Origin: Phaffia rhodozyma
Taxonomy: Eukaryota; Basidiomycota; Tremellomycetes; Cystofilobasidiales; Mrakiaceae
Direction: 5' to 3'
Length of the DNA: 64,000 nucleotides
NCBI GenBank assembly: GCA_014706385.1
Contig: JACGZH010000007.1
Coordinates: forward strand, 689,501-753,500
The notes under the pieces were generated by a model. It was not told where the DNA came from and did no database searches. It saw nothing but the letters and a program-made list of their open reading frames with translations. The stretch's first letter is position 1; every line of letters begins with the position of its first letter. Positions 8,644 to 18,684 of the stretch are shown one piece after another. A program made the position numbers and the translations under genes.

Positions 8644-11600
8644 TCAAATATAGTCCAACCTCATCGAGTTCATCACAACCTCGCCTTGATATTCTAACAG
8701 ACGATTAAGTCTTTCGGCGTCTTCTGGACGACAGCCTGTTCTCGCTTCAACCCAACTTACATCGGACTCTCGATTTGAGCTTCTGCTTCCCCTGACCCAA
8801 AACGCTCGGCTGGATGTCTCGTTATCCCTGAAACATATCATGACTGACTCGATTCTTGCTGATCCCAGTCTGCCTCGTTCATAGACTCTATCACTCATCG
8901 AATCAAATCTCTGGCATACTTTACAATTCAGGCTCAAGACGTTCCGCTGTGGACTTCTGTCGTAGAGATCGCCACCAAGGAGACTCACGCAGTTGCTCAT
9001 CCAACCTACGTAGGAAGAGTAAGGAAAAGACAGCCGTCAAGTCAGTAGAAGGAATGAAGCGATCTGGACGTAATCTTCTCTCTGCCGTTTCTCCCTAGTC
9101 CGTTTCTCTTCTTCCTCCCTATACTTGATCGACATCAAGTGCAGCTCTCGCCCTTTCTCTTTCAGCATCACATTGGCCGAATCCGCCTCTGACTTTGCGT
9201 CTGCTGCCCCCAAAAAGTCACATATCTCTCGCAACTGCCTCTCTTCGACCCTCCATCCCTTCTCCTCGTCCAGCAGCTGCTTGATCTCTACACAAGCTAC
9301 CAGCCTGGTCAGTCGTTGTCCCTCTGTCCATCTTCCATCCAACTCATCTGACGTCATATGGTTTCTCCATACACTCCATCTCACTCCACAGTCTCTTCCG
9401 CTCCAATGTCTCCTGCTTCAGAGCCTCCAGACTCAGCCGCATGGGAGTCTCTAGAATCGTCCTGTTCCGCACGACTGCAATCCCTTGCCGTCGCACGACC
9501 GGATCCGACGTTCGTTGGGCAGCCCTCTCTGCGAAAGTCTTGATCCGACAAGATATTCCCTCGTAGATCTTCTGCCGCGCGACTATGACCGTCCTCTGAT
9601 AGACCGCAGTATATGTCTCGTTGCGTTCCACGATGGCCGCTACTTTACCTGCAGCTTCCGCGATGATTGCATCTATATCTGCCGCTACCTGTTGTCGGTC
9701 GACTAGCTTTGCAGCTGCCATCAGTTGTTGGACCCCGGAATACTTCTGCGCCTGAAACTGCTTTTTTAATTCCCTCCGCATCCTCTCTACCTCAAGCTTC
9801 CACTCATCTGCCTTCGGCTTCCTCTGCTCTGCCTCAAGCTCCATCAGCTTCTGTGTCTTCAGCCTCCTCTGCTCTGCTTTCTCCTCTGCCTCCAGCTTCC
9901 TCTCCTCTGCCTCAATCCTCCTCTCCTCTGTTTCCGGGTTACAGATTGGACATCAACAGGCGTTAAAGATCCAACAATAGCAACGCTCTTGAAGACGACA
10001 GACGCATTCCGTTGCGGCTCGTTTCTGACAAAGACCGCAGTCACAGAGGCAATCGTCTCTGCAGACATCTCCATGGCATGCGCAAGCCCGTCCTTTGTTC
10101 TCATAGTAAATGTCGAGCGTGTATCCTGTGTACTCCTGATGGATCTGTTTCCACAGTTCCACCCTATCGTCGTCGAAGCCAATCCTGCGTCTAGTGTAGC
10201 TGGTCAAGCCAGGAAGGAGAGGAGGCCACGAGAAATGATGTGAGGTTCCTCGTGAGGAACAGAACGCTGAGTCTTTGGTTACCCTAGACTTGAGTTGCTC
10301 CCTAAGGCTGACAGATGGTGTATTTCAGAGATATGGGAAAGTGATCCCTGCTGTCTTGACTGAGGTGGTGTGAGACAATTGCCTCTCGAGGATGGGCCTC
10401 CAAGTCTGTTGGTCGCTTTCGTCTAGAGTGTTCAGCCACTCATCCGCGAGCGTTCGACAGTTCGCCTCGGTGTCACAATGGATGAATGTCATCACATCGA
10501 GTGATCCGAGGGTATCTTCGATGAGAGCTGGGTTCCGGCAGGCGCGATCAATCGAGGTCGCAAGGACCAGAGTCTGGATTACGACATCAAGTGGAAGGCA
10601 GATCAGCATGAAGCTTAGACTCGGATAAAGGTAGGACAGGCAGAAACATACCTTCTCGTCTCTTTTGCATGCTTCGAGCAGATAGTCATGCTCGTATGCA
10701 GAGACTCCGTTGCACTCCAGCATACGGGTATCTCCTTCGAAGTCGCCTAGCATATGTTGTAGAAGACCTACTTGGGCGTCCAACGAGACTTGCTTGGTGG
10801 AGAAGGTAGATGTCCGGCCGAGCACGACGACGCGCTCGATTTGGCGAGCTTCGATATGGTGCTGGACGGAACTCTGGAACTGGTGCAACCTGGACGTTGC
10901 GGCAAGTTGAAGTGGACTGTTGGAAGGAGGGAGTGGGACCAAAGGAGCCAGTGGGACGAGAAGAGGGACTTTATCATCGTTCTCATCTTCATGTTCGTAC
11001 TCGAAATCAGCTTTATCGTCAACTCCAAGATCAACTTCAACTTCAACTCCAAGATCAACTCCAACTTCAACTCCAAGGTCAGTGTCGTCGTCGTCATCAT
11101 CCTCGTGGCCCTCAGGTGAGTTGTCGTTCACACTTGAGAACACGTTTGATAGCTTCTTGTATGACGCTACCGTACGGTTGAAACAGACCCAATATTTGGA
11201 CGTTCCCGATGCTGCTAAGCGCCCATGCGACATCTGTTGCCGTACAACGGGTACATGCGCGCTGACAGGGACTAGCCGCGCCTTGAGTCCGGGTTGATCC
11301 TTGTCTTGGATGCCGAAGGACCACCAGGAAATGTCATGCTGAGAAAAGAAAGCCAGAATCTTGTCGATCTCGTCCTCCCGACGAGTCATTCGATCAGGAC
11401 TGATAGTGATGACTGTGATCGGTGTGTTGTTGGTACGTCTTTGGGTGACAGTGTGTCGCAGGTGGCTACGATCATCCTATGAATGCGCATGGGATGATAC
11501 ATACTCGACAACCATGAAAGTCGATTACTGGCTGCTGATCTCGACGCTCTGAGTTAGAGTCGAAAACTGTCTATCGACACTGCCCGACTGGATTGATACC

Positions 11601-11728
11601 TCAAGTGTACTAGACCTCATAAAGAAACACACGTCACTCGGAGGGACTTGTGCTTTGTTTCGAGTGTGGGACATTCTATACGATGTGATCATGTGCGCTT
11701 GCAGATGTGATGAAGAAGATGAAGACAA
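8644..11728 (-). pseudogene. Serine-recombinase-like protein with Cys-rich and coiled-coil tail
   Basis: Read from 11728 leftward. First exon (to about 11525): FMRSSTLEVSIQ then SVDRQFSTL, like the catalytic-Ser N-terminus of serine recombinases. Next VITISPDRMTRRED (about 11410-11378), like the DRxxR motif. Then a long acidic linker built from tandem repeats (about 10990-11085). Then a second set, GRTSTFSTKQVSLDAQ (from 10819) and TLVLATSIDRACRN (10573-10532), after a likely intron 10574-10651. The same frame continues past TGA 10325-10327 into a Cys-rich module (about 10085-9940, 14 Cys), past TGA 9953-9955 into a long coiled coil, then shifts frame near 9350 and continues to 8644, with a likely intron about 9000-9065. 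Recombinase plus Zn plus coiled coil recalls large serine recombinases. The gene is decayed. The family call is by motif only. Confidence 0.5.
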
Positions 11729-12014
11729 AGGAAAGGTAACATTGTATCAAGGACGATCTCATAGATGAGAGATTAGCATCGACAGGTGTTTAGCCGTCAA
11801 AGGGAGGTTCGCAGGCACAGCCGGTTGAATTCAGGGCAGAACTCGAGCAGGCACACAAGCGATCGACATCCTGTCCTGATGACGTTCTCTCAAAGCATCT
11901 TCAGCCACCATGAGAGAGGGAGTCTCTGAGTTCACAGACAGAGCGAGGAAGCTGACGGTGCCTCGCTGTTCCTTTGTCTTTCTGTCTTTCTGTCTCTTTG
12001 ATGCTTACTCTCAG

Positions 12015-12167
12015 ACTTGATAGAACAGAGATGTGAACGCGTCGCGCAACACGCTGCACCTAGCCCTTCACCGGGAGGAGAACCAGGAGGCAAGGGTGTC
12101 AGGGTTTGACGCCGTCGCTAGTGATGTTAAGACTGCTGAGGCTGGCATTGAGGCTGGCAGAAACTAA
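12015..12167 (+). pseudogene. Fanzor C-terminal exon, copy C (nonsense-mutated)
   Basis: The homologous last exon follows the acceptor CTCTCAG at 12008-12014. The two Trp codons (TGG TGG) of copies A and B are TGA TAG here, so two stops precede the RuvC-III motif NRDVNASRNTLHLAL. The remaining tail resembles copy A and ends at TAA 12165-12167. Earlier exons are missing. The exon is clearly non-functional as protein-coding DNA. Confidence 0.75.
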
Positions 12168-12386
12168 ACCCATGATACATGGGAACCTTGGTGATCTGTG
12201 GTTCGTGGTCTGAGGATACCCAAGTCCAAAAGGGCCATGTATCGACTGCCATCGGTTGCGTTTGCTTTGTAGTGGCCAAAGCCATAAATTGTAAAATATA
12301 ACATCTCATCGTAATCATGGTTTGGCCGAACAATCAATTATTCATTCATTTATCAACGCGATTACGTAATTTGATTCAAAAGTCAT
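12168..12386 (+). ncRNA. Candidate guide-RNA scaffold and right end, copy C
   Basis: The post-stop block matches copies A and B. The stem CTTGGTG (12187-12193) with TACCCAAG (12217-12224) is retained, with a G-C pair of A/B replaced by G-U. Further similarity to copy B runs through a CATAAATTGTAAAATATA segment to CAATTATTCATTCAT and CAAAAGTCAT (about 12377-12386), giving the best estimate of the element right end. Confidence 0.4.
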
Positions 12387-13381
12387 GTTCCTGACAAAAG
12401 TCAGACTAGGGCTCCGGCGCGCGAGGGGTCTGCTCTGCCGGCATATTCTAGTCACTTCATCGAAAAAGGTCTAGTTTCTGCGTTTGCACTCAAGATTAGT
12501 TGTGTTCAAGGTAAGAAATCTTTCATTGAAAGACCGTTTCTTTTGAACGTATCCCTTCCCTGCCGAGGTTCGATTCGCTCGTAGTCGTCAGATCGCTTCT
12601 TGCCGGTACGATGGATTCTTGTTTTTGTGGTTTTTCTCGCCTTTTGTTGAGAGGTGCAGAGAAACGTTGGAAGGTTGGGTCTTAGGATCGTTAGAAATTT
12701 TTCCTGCTCTCTGGGAGAAGAGACTAGGTCGTAGGGAATGAGGACACGAGAGAAAGACGACAGCCAGATATCGCTATCACTTCGACATATCAGTTCCTTC
12801 CCCGATCGCCAAATTTACTATACATCGAGACTGTACGGACATCAAAAAAAAAGGCCATGAACGACAAAATGGGATAAAAAAAAGATATAGGACCTCGATC
12901 TTTTCTTGCTAGGACAATGGAAAGGGAGCCTTTCCGGCCGAACAAGAAACGGATGGAAACGATCAGGTCTGCGGACGTTCCATAGTGAAGATGGTCGAGG
13001 TGTTCTGCCAGGGTGTCTTCGAAAAGAAAGAAGATTGGTCACAAATCGCGTGTCAAAAGGTCTTTGGCAGGCTAAAATCTTTATCCCGGATGGAATAGAC
13101 GCCTTATCCTTTCCCTTCACTTTCTCCTCATTCATCCTGAAGAATAAGGATTAGGAGGAGCAGGACGAGGCCATATGCTCAGGAATACCTTTGATTTGAA
13201 CCGATTCCCCGATACCAACAACCACCCACACAGTGTTTCCATCGATTTTCCACGAGACAAAAACTGACATTTTTGATTTTCTGTGTCTTTTTCGGTTTCT
13301 TACATCCAACCACTACCCTCGCATTTTTCTCTGAATCCCCTCCCTCAACACACTCAACTCCAGCCCCAATCTTCCTTCAAT
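12387..13381. other. Intergenic region upstream of RPS0
   Basis: About 1 kb without a supported gene. Short open frames near 12840-13150 lack family signals and codon character. The last 150 nt are T/C-rich and lead to the RPS0 start codon, as expected for a fungal ribosomal-protein promoter and leader. No tRNA was recognised. Confidence 0.6.
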
Positions 13382-14692
13382 ATGGCCGCCGTTCCCCTCC
13401 CCTCCGTGCTTAACGCCACCGAGGACGATATTCAGCTCCTTCTTGCCGCCCAGTGCCACATTGGGTCCAAGAACTGCGAGAAGGCTATGGAGCCTTACGT
13501 CTGGAAGCGACGAGCTGACGGTTAGTTCCTGTGTTCTTTGTCCTTTTTCTCTTCCCACCCATCAGTCTCTTCTCCCCTGCCCCTTTTCGACGGTGTGTGA
13601 CGGCGTAGGAAAAGGTGGTGGGGAAGAAAACGTCCAAAAGGGGGTTGTGCCACCAACGAGAACACGGGGACTGTTGCATGAAGAATGTCAGACCCCCTAA
13701 ATCGTTCTTTGTCTTGTTTTCTTCGTTCGTCCTCATCGACATCTAGGTATCAACCTCATCAACGTCGGAAAGACTTGGGAGAAGCTCGTCCTTGCCGCCC
13801 GAGTTCTCGCCTCGATCGAGAACCCTAACGACATCTGCGTGATCTCCGCCCGACCCTACGGTCACCGAGCTGTCCTCAAGTTCGCTTCCCAGACCGGTGC
13901 CCAGGCCATCGCTGGACGATTCACCCCCGGAAACTTGTGAGTATCTATGTACTCGAAGTCTGTCCTTGGTTGCAGTCAGAAAAACAACAGCTGACAGAAT
14001 TTTTTACATTCATTCTCCTTTCTCCTCAGCACCAACTACATCACCCGATCGTTCAAGGAGCCCCGAATCATCGTTGTGACCGACCCCCGAGTCGATCACC
14101 AGGCCATCCGAGAGTCCGCTTTCGTCAACATTCCCGTCATCGCTCTTTGCGACACTGACGCTCCCCTCAAGTTTGTTGACATCGCCATCCCCACCAACAA
14201 CAAGTCCAAGCACTCCATCGGTCTTATGTGGTGGTTCCTTGCCCGAGAGGTCCTCCGACTCCGAGGATCCGTCTCCCGAACCGAGCCCTGGGCCATCATG
14301 CCCGACATGTTCTTCTACCGAGACCCCGAAGAGGTCGAGAAGGAGGCTGCCGACGCTGCCGCCGCCAAGGCCGCTGCCGCCGAGGGATCCGCCGAGGCCG
14401 CTCCTGAGGCCCCTGAGTGGGATGCTTCCCTTCCCGCCATCGCTTCCGCCCCCGCTGGTGAGAGTAAGTCATCCGTTTCTAGTTTCTCTATTGTTTAATC
14501 TGTGTATTGGCCATTAGGGGATTTCTTTTTCTCACAAGCTGTCTCTGTTTTTTTTCTTCTCCTTCTCTAGACGTCGACTGGTCCGCTGACCAGAACACCG
14601 ACTGGGCCGCCGACGCTCCTGCTGCTTCCTGGTCCGCTGATGAGCCCCAGGCTCAGGCTCCTGCCGCCGCCAACGCTGGTTGGGACGCATAA
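13382..14692 (+). CDS. RPS0: 40S ribosomal protein S0 (uS2, RPSA family)
   Basis: A structural protein of the small ribosomal subunit, needed for 18S rRNA maturation. Four exons: 13382-13520, 13747-13936, 14030-14463, 14571-14692, with clear GT/AG ends (GTTAGT, GTGAGT, GTAAGT). Diagnostic segments are [45 protein letters not shown], a [19 protein letters not shown] stretch crossing the second intron, and [20 protein letters not shown]. The Ala/Glu/Trp-rich acidic tail has repeated DW/SAD motifs and ends in GWDA, as in fungal and animal homologues. Codon use is strongly biased (CGA for Arg, C-ending codons for most others), typical of a highly expressed gene in this genome. The start codon follows a CT-rich leader. 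Confidence 0.97.
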
Positions 14693-15361
14693 AAAGAGGG
14701 ACGGAATTGCATGCTATTTTTCTCATCATCTTCTTTGGCTGCCTCGCCGACGCACACAAGTTTTCTCGTCTGATGTTGAGAAAGGCAAATGTTCGTACGC
14801 AAGGAAAGTTGAGAGAAACACGAAAGAAGCTTGTTTTGAGAACAGAAGGATTGATGGACTGACCGACCTACTGATCTGGCTGATTGATCGAAGGGCTGAC
14901 TCTATAGTGCACCAGATCAACTAAATCGAACAGTTTCTTTTCTTTCCTTTCTTTCCTTCTCAGCTCAGAGAGGAAGGACTTGATCCAGCAGGCATCTTTC
15001 TATATACAAAAACCAGTCATGCTCTATCGCTCATCTTTTGGATCTCTTTCTCTCGTTCTTTTCAAAACAAGCAAACAGAGACGATGAACGGGGTATATTG
15101 ATAGATCAAGTCAAACTATTCGAAACAGAAGATCGAGGGAACCTTTTATCTAAGCTCAGCTCGGTTCATCCTCTTGGCATGTCTGTTTTTCTTTAGATTC
15201 CTTCCTTTTATCCATCCATTCGTTCTATCTTTTTATATCCCTGCCTAGAGTACAATACTGCCCGTCCCCTACCATGCTGATATAGAACTAGATGCTCCCT
15301 CCGCCTTGCCGTCTGAATTATAAAGAGAAGAGAAGATGAGAGGAAAAGCCTTGCGTTTCTT
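14693..15361. other. 3' region between convergent RPS0 and protease genes
   Basis: No gene is supported. The segment holds the two 3' untranslated regions of convergent genes, with T-rich and TATATA-containing stretches (about 15000, 15230) that could serve polyadenylation. Confidence 0.6.
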
Positions 15362-17702
15362 TTAGACGGTCTTGGCGAATCCGACTCTGGCGTTTCCAAC
15401 ATCGTAGATTGAGCTTTTACGAAACGAAGAAGAAAAAGGTGTCCCGGACGAAAGAACATTCATCAGCTCGACGAAAAAACAAACAAACAAACAAACACGA
15501 GGGACAACTGGAGGAGAAGAAGGAAGAAAAGGAAAGGAAGCTCACTATACGCCCTGCAAGAAGACATCACCGACCAACCAGGATCCATCACCCTGGCCTA
15601 CGATTCCACCTACACACTGCTTCGACCCGGATGAGACTGTTCCTAGGTTGAACGCAGAAGTAGGGACGGAGAAGGACGATCCTCCGAACGTCAAGGCTAC
15701 CGTTGGAACGGCCGAGCCTATATTCGATTTTTTCAATCAAAGTTAATTAATTTAGAAAAGTCGTCGTCGCCGCGAGAGAGGGTCTCGGTGTCAGTGAACC
15801 TGGCGCGACTAGAAAGGAGGAGCCCAAAAAAAACGGAAAAGGAAAAAAAAAGAGGGAGAGCGAGGAAGGAAAGGAACTTACAAGGGAAGGTGTAGTAACC
15901 TTGATAGTCGGATCCATAGGTATCAGCCATCGAAGCCGATCCCGGAATCTTTGCGTACAGCGCAGCGACTCCCGCAGTGGGACCATACACCAAGGTAGTT
16001 CCTACAAACCGGGCAGTGTGTGTGTAAAAGAAAAGAGGATGAGAAGAGCAGCTCAAAGTCCTAGTCAGCATACAACTAGGAAAACGACTGACCGGTATCA
16101 ATGATAGCGCTCGAAACGGAGGGGTTAATGGCAGCGCCGTTGACTGAAACCGACGAAAATACAGAAAAGAGATCAATCGGGTGAATTGCAGTTCAAAACT
16201 TGAGAGTTGCTGATAGAAATTAAACACGAGCGAGCAGACATACCGGAGACTCCACCAAGGGCGATCGTCCAGTAGGCCTTCTGAGTGACAGGCGTGTAGG
16301 TGATCGCACCAGTGTAGTGGGCCGAGTTAATTCCGCCCAAGTCTTTTCGGAAGAGGAAAACAAAAGGAAACTTTAGGTTAGCACCAGCATGAATCAAATT
16401 GAGTGAGATGCAAGAAAGAGAAAGTAACGTACAGAGCTCAGAGTTTGTGGTGGCGAGCCTGAAAGAGAACACTGGGGAGGTTACCGTACCCTGGTTGATC
16501 AGAGACCCTTGATGATGAAGAAAAAGAGAGAAATCCAAACCAGAGTTAGAAAAAGACCAAAACAAATAGACACAGAAACAAGAGCTTTCCACTACGTACA
16601 GAAATATGATGTTCCGGACAACTGGGCGAGCGCAGGCCAGCCGAGACCGCTGATTCCATCAGATGGATCAGACGAGAACTATGAAACAAGGGAGGTGAAC
16701 GAATACACATGATCAGAACACATCCTGGGCCCTTTTGCTCGACGAGTAGGACAAAATAAAGGAAAACACTCACAGAGCTAGACTCTGAGGTGACGGCCCC
16801 GAACACCTGGGATGTCGCCTGGAGTCCGGAAGCCACGACGTTGTCCTTGTAGACTGGACCGGAAGCGCTCGAGCCGTCTCCGTAGGAGATCGAGAACGTG
16901 CCGGATTGCTATATATTTCCAATCCTTGACAGGTTAGCTTTTGGGCGAGAGGTCTTCGAAGACTGAGCGAGCATCATTACCTTCTTTCCAGTGGAGGTCA
17001 AGGTATACTTGTGGTGTGCGTTACAGGCAGCGCTTGAGCAGGCCGAAGAAGGAACCCTATTGAAGAGAAGTACGTGAAATGAAGCAGGTTGAGAGCGTGT
17101 TGTATAGATAGAATAGAATGATGTCGGACTTGCCATAAATCAGATGAACCGGTATCCCAGTCGACAGTACTAGAGGAAGAGAAGGAACCCGAATACGATT
17201 ACCAAACGTACGTTAGCGCCTAAATCCCGATACTACCAAGAAGAAAAAAAAGACTTGATGACGGAAACGCACAAGGATTGTCCACCGATGGTGATAGGTC
17301 CAGTCCAGAGAGACTCACTTCCCTGATCGGTCAAAACGGATGCTCCGGTGGCTCGCTTGGAGTGAAGCCGGGCGTTGGCCTGCTTGTGCTTACTATATGT
17401 CGAAACGCACATACACGCACATGCCTAGTCAGAACCATGTCCGCACAGCGCAAATCGAGACCAAGATTACACTCAAAGAGTGGCAATGAAAACACTGACT
17501 ATTGAGCCTGAGCTTTGGTCTTCTTGAGCCAGTCGAGAGATACGACCGGGTCGGCCTCTCGAGCAAGCTGAGCAGCGCTCTTTGAGATTGGGACCGCGAT
17601 AATACCTGAGGTTGAGGTCGCGGTCGCATCGACAGGAGCTGCTTGTACGGTCGAGCCGACGAGGGCGACGGCAAGAATGGCGATGACGGTGTCAGAGATC
17701 AT
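15362..17702 (-). CDS. Secreted pepsin-like aspartic protease (peptidase A1)
   Basis: The minus-strand ATG at 17702 starts a signal peptide (MISDTVIAILAVALVGSTVQA), followed by a propeptide (SLDWLKKTKAQAQ region) and a basic segment near 17370. The mature enzyme has the first catalytic motif VDWDTGSSDLW (about 17160), the flap-like region FSISYGDGSSASGPVYKD (about 16890), ISGLGWPALAQL (about 16650) and the second catalytic motif in AIIDTG|TTLVYGP, split by an intron near 16090. The last exon encodes SSIYDVGNARVGFAKTV and ends at TAA 15362-15364. The gene is divided by about ten small introns. Both catalytic Asp residues are present, so activity is expected. A TATA-like TTATAA lies near 17829 upstream. 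The substrate is unknown; vacuolar or extracellular action is possible, but the signal peptide and absence of a visible membrane anchor favour secretion. Confidence 0.88.
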
Positions 17703-18684
17703 GATGGGTAGGAATAGATACAAGGACAGAGATAAGAGAGAAAATAGAAGTATGCTGAATGTGAGAAAGAGTTGTAGAGCAAGAAGATGGGGAAATGAAA
17801 AGAGGCAGAAGCAGAAAAGAGTATGTACTTTATAAGGGTCATCTCTCTCGATCCATTAAAGTGGGGACCCAATGGACCATGTGGGGGTGATCGGATGGAA
17901 CAAGATATGAGCGAGTTTGGCCAAGATCAATATGCCAGACCCAACGTGGACAAGACGGTTTTTAGTCGGAGGGACGGTGTACCAGATGGCCAGGATGATG
18001 GATCAAATACTTTTTAGGCTGAACCCACGTATCCAAAGACTTGAACACGAGGCTTATAGTTCATCTGGTTAGCATGGGCCGACCGTGTGTAGTCTCTATA
18101 ACGATAGGGGTGTGTAGTGTGAGCACAAGTTGGGTCTGTGTGAAGTGAGTAACGGCTGAAAGTGGTATGACCATCACCTTAGCGTCTTCTTCTTCGTATG
18201 AACGGAGGCCGGAGGGAGCGATTGGGATGTGTTGGTAATAGAAGTCCTTGGAAGATGACACGCACCCACGTAGGGCGGACAGTCATCTTCGTATCTAAAT
18301 TTAGATTTCATAAACAGATCGTCAGTATTTAGTACGTCAGGAACATGTGAACTCTATTTTCAGGTACCAGCAAACGCCAGCCCGGCCTCGGACGGGCTTG
18401 TGCCACAGAGGGACCCCGGTCGCGGCCGTTGGAGGGCGAAGTATCACGTGCTGCATACAGCCAAGCACAGCTCTTGCCCACGGCAATCCACAATAGCCGG
18501 TCTGCCGGCGGTTGTCTGTTTCCTACGCGAACGATCATCTCGCTCGTTCCTTTACTTTTACTTCTCGCACTCGCGCTCTCGCCAGTACTACTTCTGCTGC
18601 TGCTCATACTACTACTGCTACTACTACTACCACCATCACCACCATCACCTCTGACACTACCGCTACTACTGCCACACACACAAA
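17703..18684. other. Divergent promoter region, protease / PEX5
   Basis: About 980 nt without a supported gene. On the protease side there is a TATA-like element (about 17827-17834). On the PEX5 side a CT-rich tract and an ACT/CAC trinucleotide repeat (about 18590-18675) precede the start codon. Confidence 0.55.

Larger units (their letters stand above)
8644..12386. mobile_element. Element copy C: recombinase gene kept, Fanzor gene mostly deleted
   Basis: Copy C holds a long minus-strand recombinase-like gene (8644-11728), the head block shared with B (11721-11770), then only the last Fanzor exon on the plus strand (12015-12167) and the conserved right end (to about 12386). About 2.4 kb of Fanzor sequence present in B is missing between 11770 and about 11900. 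The two genes are divergent, as in copy B. Copies B and C are in direct orientation, so together they suggest the full element was recombinase (left, leftward) plus Fanzor (right, rightward). Confidence 0.65.

Noticed and set aside
9953..10327. TGA codons as selenocysteine or programmed readthrough sites
   Set aside because: Most fungi lack the selenocysteine system, and the same gene also has a frameshift near 9350. Nonsense decay is the simpler explanation.
10768..11297. Plus-strand and alternative minus-strand ORFs over the acidic linker
   Set aside because: They are shadows of the tandem repeat in the recombinase-like gene; the motif-bearing frame is the other one.
12540..12590. GGTTCGATTC as the T-loop of a tRNA
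   Set aside because: No acceptor stem, D-arm or anticodon arm could be placed around it.
12842..13154. Opposed ORFs of 80-97 residues before RPS0
   Set aside because: Mutual shadows with no family features or codon character.
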